From Heliocidaris erythrogramma (taxonomy: Eukaryota > Echinodermata > Echinoidea > Camarodonta > Echinometridae), in NCBI GenBank assembly GCA_025617745.1, contig CM046872.1:248001-312000 (forward strand): a stretch of 64,000 nucleotides of DNA, written 5' to 3'. The translations under genes were made by a program, and so were the position numbers. The first letter of the stretch is position 1. Every line of letters starts with the position of its first letter. Of the stretch, positions 12,801-24,236 are shown piece by piece. The notes beneath the pieces were generated by a model that saw only the letters and a list, made by a program, of their open reading frames with translations, did no database searches and was not told the origin of the DNA.

Positions 12801-15800
12801 GAAAAATATAGGGCTTGAGTTCTAGAGGAAAGATGTCGAAAAGAGAGAACCTCCAGACGACGTGGATTGATGAGCAAGTTCTCTCGAAGTGTTTGGCAGT
12901 CGCACAGGCCTGAAAGGCTCTTATAAGCAAATGAACATAACAAGTAGTCCCTACGAGATGAGAGTGAAGACCAGTGAAGTACCAGAAGTCTTTCATCATA
13001 CGGCATCTCACCACGCCTCTGCTTCAGGGCCAAGCGAGTCGCTGTACGCTGAATTTTCTCAATTTGTTTAACTTGGGTTTGGGTGGTCGGATGCCAAGCC
13101 GGAATACCATATTCAAGGATTTTCAAGATAAGGGCTTTATACAACGAGAAAATGGCATTAGTGGAAGCACCGCGAGCAACTACTCGGATGAATCTGAGTA
13201 GGCGGTTGGCCCTAGAAACAATCGAATCGATGTGTAAGTTCCAAGATAAGTTTGAGCTAATTGTTATTCCTAAGTATTGAAATGAGGGTACAGAAGATCA
13301 GTCGCGGCTCTACACTGGGATTAACTGCCCAAAAGCTTTCGCTCCTTTCTGCTTAATTTGCATAAAATAAACAAGTTGTTTACGTAAAACCGCTACCGAA
13401 GAGTCTCAGCTAAATTGTGAAATCTCGCCCTAGAAACAACCAAATGAAATGAACTAAACGTAAAATTCCAGAATAAGAGTTGCTCTAACCCATAATTAGT
13501 ATCACTCGTAGTCAAATCATTTTTTAATTTGTGAAAACCTGGAGAAATGAGGAGCCATATTTTTTTTTTTTAAGTCTGAAAATGAAGAGCTTACTTGCAA
13601 AAGGCCCTAAATCCATTTTTTATCATATGGCACTTTTTTATATGCCTTAATAGAGATTCACCATGTGCATCAAACTGGCTATATTTCAACTTCTAAAAGT
13701 TTCAGGAAGTTTGTTAAAAAATGAGATGAAAATTATGTTTTCTTTCAAAAGGCCCTAAATCCAAAACACTTTTCTTGCAAAAAGCCCTATATCCATTCAC
13801 CCTATCCTGCACCCTGATTGGCTAAGAGAATAGGTTTTTGGCATGAATGACCAATCACGCGCCTCCACACAACACACAACCATCTATCCAGAGACTCTGT
13901 GTGAGAATCTTTCCAGCTTTTTGACATTTTTTATGGGAATTAAATACACAAAATTCCTTAGTTTATCAAGATCTTGAAAATTACTACAACAATGGAGCTT
14001 GCAGATATAACCAACAATCCCAGAAAAAAAAAGAAAAATGAAATGAAATGAAATCTTATTGGATGTACATGAGTAGGTGATATGAGGATGGTGTGATATT
14101 GAAAAAAGTTCAGCAGGTGCTGTTAACTCTAATGACATGAATAATACAGCCATGACAAAGATGATAGTGATGATGCTACTGTTAGTGATGGTGATGTTAA
14201 TGATGACAGTGATAAATGTGATGATGGTAGAAATGGTCATAGAGATAATGATAATAGTGGTGGCAATGATAATGGCGATAAAGGTATTTACGATCTCCAT
14301 AATGACGTTGATGATGGTGATGGTTATGATGGTGATGATAATGGCAATAATGATGATAACAACAATGATGATGTTGGTTATGATGATGTTGATGCTGATT
14401 TCATTCATGTGTATGATGGTGTGATGCTGAATGTTCTGAAACTTCTGATGATGGTAATGGTGTGATGACGATGGCAATTATACGGGTGATAATGATGGTA
14501 TTGGTTACGTGATGTGATGTTGATTATGACGATGTATTCTACTCTGGATACAGTAGATATTGTTTTTATTTTAAGCAAATCTGCTTTATTAAGGGCAGAT
14601 AATGACTGGCTACTGTCAGTAGACAATACAAATTATCTTTGGAATCGACTTAAAAATGTTGCTATATCAGGCAAGGTTTATCCGAGCAAAGCAAATATTT
14701 TATGCAGTTATCTAGAGCAAGTCTGCTTTATTTTTAAGGTCAGAGGATGATTTTCGATAAGTCACCCCAATTATCTTTCGAAGTTTAAATTTTGATTGAT
14801 TTTATAATGTTGCTATATCAGGCAAGGTTTATTATAACCCACTGAACATAGGCAGGTGGAGCAGCACAAGAGGTTAGGTGAACAAGGGCGGTGGATTTTT
14901 GGTTCATTAGAAAGATTTTTAATGCGTAAATTACTATTATCATTCAAGACTTTTCTTGCAAAAGGCCCTAAATCCCACTTTTCTTGCAAAAGGCCCTAAA
15001 TCCAAAAAAATAATAAATATCAAAAATCGTATAAAATATTTGACGGCCACAGGATTTTTAAAATTGTGATTATTGTTACCTGTGGTGATGTCTCTTAAAC
15101 ATACATGAAGATCTTCTTGAATGAAATCATAGAACTGTGTGAAACAAAAAATCTCGATTTACTAAGAAGTAGGTAAAGTGGATTTAGGGCCTTTTGCAAG
15201 AAAACTCTTCAAATGTAGCATTATTTTTCACATTTGCTCTCATTGCGCAAGATCAAAACTTTCACATATGAAAAATCAAAGTATATTGAGGGAATCCTCG
15301 AAATATCTTTTCATAATCATCCGTCGAACGGTTATGTCGGGAAAAAATCGAAGGCAATGCATTCATGAACCCTCTACTGTTCTTCGCGTGTAGTCCCACG
15401 TATAGCGGTGCATGCAGGCTGGTTTCAACTCGAGTGTATGCTAAACAGGGGGCGTGTCTTGTCAGTGATTGTTACCGACAAATTTGTTCTCAGCCAATCA
15501 GATTGCAAGGATTTCAGTATTTTTCACTTTAAAGACCTGGTCCGGTGACTGAACAACTATACATCAATGGAAAGCTTATTGGACGTAGAATACAAAAATA
15601 TATGATTAAGACCAATGAGACATTTCGTAATTGCACAATAAGCAAAACAAAAAATAATTTTCAGCCTCCCCGCCATTTACGGGTGAGCCGGTCCGAAATA
15701 AATCGCAAACCTATGACGTCATGTTATGAAGACCCGCTAGAACTTGAACTTAGTATTTGTACATAAACAACACAAGTTGAGCGGGGAGAAGTCCATTGAA

Positions 15801-18800
15801 CGCTGAATAATAAAGTTTTTTTACAAAAGTTTTGAGTTGTCATGGCGTCAGTTGTGATCGAAGAAGATAAGGATGATTTGCTGATGGACTGTGAATACGA
15901 GGAGGTAGAGGATGGTGAGGAGAAGATGAGGGAAACTATGAAAGTGAATCGAGTTCTGGCAGCGACAGTAGTGACAGTGACGAGGACATTAGTGATCTGG
16001 CCGGTGATAAAGACGGGGATGCTACCGCATGTGAAGGGGCAAGGTTAGGGGTATTAGCGTGGGAGTATGAGCCACTGCCAAGGCGAGAGGAGTGCCGGGG
16101 GAAAATGTAGGACTGAGATAGAGATTTGCAAAACCGTGACAACAGAATGCATGGAAATGTAGAAGATTGGTAAGTTTTGTGATTTCTTATTGATGATTTC
16201 AATAATGATCTGAAACTATAGCAGAATGTTTAGAATCAGCAAACTCTCTCACCATGTTCACCTAGAGCAAGACTAAATTTGATCGACGTTCAGTACTACT
16301 AGGCCTACTATCACAAAATAAAGCAAGAAACTTTACTAAACTTGATCTGGCGGATATAAATGGCGACTGGGCTTAGCGAATTTGGCCATTTGTGATTTAT
16401 ATATAAAGTATTAATTTCTTCAAAATGAACCAATATTTTGAGCTTGGCTGTAAGTTTAACGCGAGGACATCGTCGACTGTCAACTTCGACAACTGCGGCC
16501 ATAGCTATAGTATACCTACTAACCTAGCGTTCGCGGCAGCTCCAGGTAGGTAGGTTACCCGCAGCGCGGGCGGCATAGACATGCTATGATAGCCCTGATG
16601 CAGGCCAGCCACGTATGCAGTCCATGCATCCGAAAATGCAATTTCAAGATTCCTGCAATAAATATTTTACAAAGAATCGAAGAATCTCGTCTAAATATAT
16701 GGTAAGAATGATTCCTTTCGCATTTTGATGGCTATAATTTTGCTAAATCTAGACTAAACCAAATCTAAAGTTTAACAAACATGACAAAGTTAAAACCTAA
16801 CACAAGCAATGCACTCATTATTGTGCGAGACATGCCTACAAATGTGAAGAGCATAATCGACTCATAACAGCCCCAAAATTAAATGGAACGACGATTAATC
16901 CCCATTCATATCTATTCTATTCAGTTTTAATTAAAATAATCATTTTAATTAGTAAATTAAGACACAATGTCTCATCGAGTTACGTACCATTCCGTATTGA
17001 CATCGCCGACTGTGTGCAGAAAGATCACAGGCTCGCGATCGATCGCTACATAACATGACGTCATCCGCTCGAAGGCTCTTATTCGCGATGTAACTTCAGG
17101 GTTTTGAAGCACTTGAATTCCACCGGAATTCCAGATTTCAAACCACTATTTCTCATCCGCATGGCAATTTCTGGATAAATAGTGGTGATTTTCCTCTTCT
17201 GTGTTCCCTAAGCTTCAGATTGATATATAATTCACCTATTTGATTTATCGCTTCGGACCAGGTCTTTAAGTCTTCGATTTTTGATGGCAGTTTGACACAA
17301 AACTACTAACTGCGCAAACTTGAAACTGCCCAGGGAGTGAGACTGGAGTTTAAAGTTTAGCAATATGTTATTTGTTTGCATATTCATTTCGTCCCAGACT
17401 TGTGTCGGGAAAAAAACAAAACCTCATTTCTCGGCCCTCTGAAATAGAAAAATACTCGTATCTCAAAAAATACTCATCCGTTTTCAGTGAAAAATAATAT
17501 GAAGCATAATATCCTCATTTCCTATCTACTCTGGAATTTTCATGATATTTAAGGCCCGAATGAGGGAGATACGAGAATGTGAATTTTCGAGGATTTCTGC
17601 TCCTCGCTCAGCGGAGGGCTTCGATAGCCGTTAGGAATTCAAAAGCTTTGACGACTTTACAAAGACGTTAATTGGGGTGTAGAGCCGCGCCTGAGATATG
17701 CATGTGTCTCCTAAAAGGTATTGAGGAGTCTGGGTCCACTTCTTTCTGATTACATGCATGACTTTGGTCTTATTCGGATTAAAAGACATACCATTACTAA
17801 CAGTCCACTGTATTAAGGTGTCCAAGTCTTTTTGAAGTAAGACTTGGTCAACATTAGAAGAGATTTCACGGAATAACAAGAGATCATCTGCAAAGAGAAC
17901 AGCTTCAGAAGAAAGAGAAATGGAAATGTCATTAATAAAGAGGTTAAAGAGTTTGGGACCCAACACACTCCCTTGTGGAATTCCTGAAGGAACATGGATC
18001 CAAGAAGAAGTGGAACCCTGAAAAAGAACAGACTGATAACGGTTGGAAAGAAAAAAGCGAATCCATCTCTACAGGTTGCCCTGAATATTAAAATGAGAGG
18101 ATATTGGCAAAAAGGGCATTGTGAGGCATTCTGTCGAATGCTTTGGACATATCCAAAAACACTGCATCAATCCGAGGTGGTGACCGCTTATCTAAAACAG
18201 TTGCCCACCTATGGAGCACATTGACAAGCTGGGTTACGCAGCTTCTCCTTCTGGTAAACCCATGCTGGTATCTGTTAAGGAGGCCATATGATTCGACATG
18301 AAAATCAATTGCCTTCACAATAACTTTCTCAAGTACTCTACACAACACAGATGTTAATGCAACTGGTCGGTAATTGGCAATAGAGGATGTTTCACCAGTC
18401 TTGAACACGGGGGTGATATGGGCCCGTTTCCAAGAAGATGGGACACTTCCACTGTGAAGAGATGCATTAAATAAGATGGAGAGAGGATGTGAAATTTCAA
18501 GAGCAATGTGACTAAGAACACTGGGTAATAAGCCATCTGGACCTGGAGGTTTGTTTTTGGATAGGCCAAGAAGAGCAGAATAGATGTCAAATGCAGAGAC
18601 AGACAGATGAGAGAGAGGAGGGATAGGCAAAGAGCAGGAAGAAGGAGAATCAGGCAGAGGTAAGGAAGGACCAAAGACTGATGAGAAAAAAGAGCTGAAT
18701 GCATTAGCAATATCACTAGGTTTACATACACTTACATTATTGAACTTAAACTTAAGAGGCGGTGCAGCATGCTTACGATTACGAACAAATGACCAGAATT

Positions 18801-21800
18801 TACGCCTATTATCCTTACAAGCAAAGAGAGTGTTTACATAAGCCAAGTAGGATTTCCTAGCTTCTTTCTTTACCTTATTTCTAATAGCTTTGTAGGCAGT
18901 CCAATCTTCATTTCTTCCTGGCAATTCTAAATAATGAATGTTTATGTGATATGAGCTTCTTAAGTTCAACTGAGATCCAGGGGGAACATTTTGATTTCTT
19001 TTTCGATGTTCGCGGGATAGAGTCTTTAACAGCAGCATGAAATAAGTCGAGAAATAGTTCATAACTTTCTTCAATGTTTGAGGGGTTTAATAGTGAGTTC
19101 CAGGGTATAAGATGTAACATACGTCGAAGATGATCAAAGTCTGCCTGTTTCAAATGAAGAAATGTCCGTAGGACTGATGGAGTGGGGGCAGGCTTTGTTG
19201 AACGAAAAACCACATGAACAGCAAGATGGTCCGACTGAACGGGGTTGGACATGGTTTCGACATACGCCAAAGCATCATCACGGGTGGTAAAAACAAGATC
19301 GATGATAGAACCAGTAGAACTGCCATTGGGAGATGTTGGGCGCGTAGGAGAAGTAACCATTTGAACAAAGCCATACTCTCCCATTGTATCCAAACAGCGT
19401 TTACGATGAGATGAGGTACTGTTGGTAGACATGTCAACATTGAAGTCTCCTATCAACAAGCATCCATCAAACATGTCCAGATGAACAGCATCAATTTCTG
19501 ATTGTAAATCATTCCAGAAAGGTGGCAATGGAGTTTGTGTAATCACTCTGCAACCAAAATGTCTTCCATACTGGTAAAGAAGTTTAAAATCACTTGCAGC
19601 ACTATTAAAGAAACAGTGTGTAAATGCAAGAACTGTTGTGTGGCAGGTCAGCACGAAGAACACCAAAGCAAACAACGTGAAAAGGCCCATAGTGAAGTAT
19701 GGTAAAGTAGGCAGGCAGTAGTTCAATCTGACATCAGACCCGGTAAGTGGGACTGAAGTAAATATTCAGTAAGCCATGTAGAATTAAGGGTTACTACACC
19801 TGTCATTTACACGTAAAATGGAACAAGTCAAGTGGTTCAAGCAGCATATATCAAGTCTAAAAGACAATTTTTCAATAAATGCTTACTGTTTATGCCTGTT
19901 TGAGTCCAAAATATGACAGATTATCACCAAAGTCTCCAAAAGTAAGTCTCCAATCCACCGTGCATAATTTCTAAAATATTTGTATTTGATGTTGATCAGT
20001 ATAAAAATACTTTCGATGTTAATGGTGTCCTGTCTATTCTTGATTTAAGTTTCAGTGATTACAGAATAATGATAATAATAATACTTAGTTCTTTTTTAGC
20101 GCTTAACACATTGTAGGATAGCATGTCCCTATGTGCTTAGACAAGAGATAAATCAATAAATCACTTATAAGCTGTTTCAATCATTATTTATTTGAAAAGA
20201 GGGGCAAATATAGCAGTGGCACCATGGATCATTGCGCCCCACTCACTCAAATTCAGGGGCCTGGGAGCCGGGGGTGCGGGGGTGCTGCAGCACAGAGATT
20301 TTTGGATTTAAAAAGAGACATATAATGCTGAGGACTTTTTTTTTTTTTGCTCACAGCACCCCCAGTAACAAAATCGTTCCCAGGTGCCTCGTCAAGTTGT
20401 AAGCCTATGAGAATAAAAGTTCATAAAAAATCTAAGAACAGTATTGAAATGATATCTGAAAAATGAATAATCTATTATACAGTACATCATTTCTATTAGC
20501 TTGGTTTATATCCTGTTTGCAAACGCCATGGTGCGTTTTAAAATTTAAATAAAACCATAAAACATCATGCTAGTTTTTGAAAATATACAGTCTTGTTATT
20601 CTTATTTCTTCACACACAAACATGTATTTGTCTTTACCCATGACCACATCAATCTTAAATAATTCGTGTATTATTTAATTAGATTTTTTTCTGAAAATCA
20701 CAAGCAATGAAAAGCAATGCGGAAAGATAATATAGTAAGGCCTGAATTAAATAGCACAAAAATGTGGCCTTACAACTTTGGCCCAATGCTCCTGTTAATT
20801 ATACGTTGTAATATCTTGCAATGTAAAGTAATGCTTGAGCATTCGATTTTATTTTGCATTCTTACCATCACAATGCTTACCATTTTCTCCAACACGGAAA
20901 TAAAGTAATGAACAAAAAACAACTTACGAAACGCACAAGCAATCTATAGCACCCACAAACTTAAAGAATGATTTAAGTCCTGTTAGTTTATTACATGGTT
21001 ACAATACATGACAGGCTGAAAAAGATGCTTTGTGTGTACTAAAATTCAGAACAGACACTTACAAAGTAACACAACCCTTTGGTTTCGGGAATTAGAGTAT
21101 GGAACCAACTTGAAAGTTCTGTCAAGAAATCACCTACATTGAACAGTTTTAAACATAACTGGAAAATTCTGCTATCTGCGGAAAAACGTTTAAGTGAATT
21201 TGCATATTGATTAACGGGTGTTTCCTGGCAAAGTTATTCAAATACGATTCTCTATGAAATTTACTTGTTTATTCCCCAAAAAATTTGATGAAATGAAGCT
21301 TTTTAAACTGAATGATGGACACCTATCATTAAAGTTATTGGTATCTATGCTGTTTTTACTCGATTATTATGCTGTATAATGAACTTTCAAAGTGTATTGT
21401 TGGAATAACAATGCTGTATTTTAATATATGCTATGCAAATATGTATGTATCATTTTTATAACCCAAGTGGGGATTTATATTGAACCAAGAACATCTCTTT
21501 ACTCTGTTTATGAGCTTTAATTCATAATATTACTTTATTTTGAGGGGATGTAAAAAAGTTTTTGATGACACTTCATCTCATTTAAAAACCAATTACCGAA
21601 TGCATATATATCACTGATTTAGGAAATATGCACCAATGCGTTCTTGAAAATTTCTATTTATTACAAGGATACCAGATAATATGTATTTAACTATCTTTTG
21701 TGTTTTGATTTGTTTTTTTAATGAGTTTATATTGTTACGTTAAAAAATCCTTGTTATCAATCAGGGCCTCATGAAGACCATCACTATAGGTTAAAATGTG

Positions 21801-23970
21801 CCACCCTGTATAAATATCAGAAATAAATGAATTTTGCATTTTGCTTTCCTTAAAAGGTTTCAGTGATAAATCCAGGTTTTCACAATTACTCACGTCTGGT
21901 ATCATCATGATTGTGGTATTTGTTGCCTTAGGAAACATGATGAAGTGTGCTTTCTTCAAAAGGAACCGCTCTTGAGATTCATAGAAAATGAAGGAAAATC
22001 TGCAGAATGAATGGCATTGGGCTTTCACACACACATACATACATACAAATTCTGCTTTGCCCAAGACTATATCTAGTTTCAGAGATTTATACGTTGTCAT
22101 ATCTTAAAATATTTAGTATGCCATGAGCAATCAATTTTATTTAGCATACTTAGGATTTTTCTAATACGCTGAAATAAAAATAACTACCTTCTCGCTTTTG
22201 GGGCAAAAAGTTGGCTCTAACTGTAGCTTTAGCTGTGTGATCTTCTCCTTCTTCTTCTTCTTCTTCTTTTTTTTCTTCTTCTTCTTCTTTGTCTTCTTCT
22301 TTACATCAGCATGCACCCCTCCCTTCTTAATACACTCAATAAGCCCAGGGAGGAGCTGGCTAGTGGTATGATATATACAGAACTTGAATTAAGCTGGCAA
22401 TAACATTAAAATATATATATATGTACATTTTTTTGTTTTTCAATAGTTTTTATTCATTTCTATATATAACGGAACATTCGTCTTGACTGAATACAACAAA
22501 TTACAATCAATGAAATTATTGAAACAAGGCATATACATCAAAAATATCATTGAATGAAATGTAATCATTAAAAGAAAAGACAAAAAAAATGCCCCCTCCT
22601 TACCTCAAACAATGAATATCAAACTTTATAACATAATACATTCTTACTATAGACTCCTTATTCCACTTTACTTACATCCCCCTCCCCCCTTCGTCCCCCT
22701 ACTTAACCCATATTATATACACATACACATACACACAGCTTTACATGGCTTTACTTCCGAGGACAAGTATTGTTCCTCTATTGTTCCTCCGTCGACGGAA
22801 TAAGGCACAAATTCCTTGTTCGACGTTCGAGGACTATTGTCCGGCTTCCGAGGACCATTGTTCTCATGATTTTTTGTTGTTCTCTGTCCGAAAATGTCCA
22901 CGGACATACGGCTAAACACGCCCATCCTCACACACATTGATTTGTGGGGAACTGTATTGTTTTCTCCTATTGTATTTTGTACACCACAAGCATGACGGAA
23001 TAAAGGCCATCATTGTGCTCTTTTGTTCTCTGTACCCCACAAATGTATCTATGTAAGCCCACCCACCCACACACACACATATATATATGCGTGTGTGTGT
23101 GTGTGTGTGAGGGTGGGCGTGTTTAGCCGTATGTCCGAGGACATTTTCGGAGAGAGAACACAAAAAAAATCATAAGAACAATGGTCCTCGGAAGCCGGAC
23201 AATAGTCCTCGAACGTCGAACAATGAATTTGTGCCTTATTCCGTCGACTGTCCGAGGACGGAGGAACAATAGAGGAACAATACATGTCCTCGGAAGTAAA
23301 GCCATGTAAAGCTGTGTGGGTGTCTGTGTGTGTGTGTGTGTGTGCGTGTGTGCGCGGGTGGGCGTGTTTAGCAGTATGTCCGAGGACATTTTCGGACAGA
23401 GAACAAAAAAAAAATAATGACAACAATGGTCCTCGGAAGCCGGACAATAGTCCTCGAACGTCGAACAATGAATTTATGCCTTATTCCGTCGACTGTCCGA
23501 GGACGAGTAACAATGGAGGAACAATACTTGTCCTCGAAAGTAAAGCCATGTAAAGCTCTGTGTGTGTGTGTGTCTGTGTACTTATACTGACAATAAAGTT
23601 CAAAAGTTCTGCGACGGAGTTTAAAAAGTAGAGAGAGAGGCAGAATAAATTACTCCGTTAGACACAAAAATGATACCAAGTATAAAATGCACCAATGATG
23701 TAGTGCATAGCGCGTAATTATTGTCAAAACAACAAGCGTAAATAAACAACCAGTCCAGGCGCGAGAAAGAGAGAGAGAGGGGAGACTGACACACACACAC
23801 ACACACACACAGTGATGAAGAAAGATAAAGAAAGCAAAGGATAGGAAGAGAGAGAAAAAGAGAGAGGGAAGTAAAGGAGGAAGAGAAAAATAAGGAGAGA
23901 GGCAGGGGGGGAAAGGGAGAATGAGGGTAGAGGGTTAGAAAACAGAAAAGGAAGACAAAAAGGAGAAAAA

Positions 23971-24016
<46 letters not shown>

Positions 24017-24196
24017 CAATATGGCACGAAAAAGAGACATGATAACGAAGCTTTTCGACCTGCACTCCATCAGGTTATCACGCAGGTATATAACAAATAT
24101 ACCTGCGTGATAACCTGATGAGTGCAGGTCGGAAAGCTTCGTTATCATGTCTCTTTTTCGTGCCATATTAAAATTTTGTAGTACCAAGAAATTATT

Positions 24197-24236
<40 letters not shown>

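Larger units (their letters stand above)
13299..17693. mobile_element. 4.4-kb DNA transposon inserted into a retrotransposon
   Basis: The ends are CAGTCGCGGCTCTACAC and, inverted, CAGGCGCGGCTCTACAC, followed by ATTAAC in both (about 28 bp imperfect TIR). AGAT flanks both sides (13295-13298 and 17694-17697) and is the exact amount that restores the interrupted reverse transcriptase frame. No transposase was recognised inside; most of the length is two nested elements. A 4-bp duplication with a CAG terminus does not let me name a superfamily with confidence. Confidence 0.6.

Noticed and set aside
14137..14477. Met/Val-rich and Ile/Thr-rich open frames that look like membrane proteins
   Set aside because: Produced by the GAT-type triplet tract on both strands.
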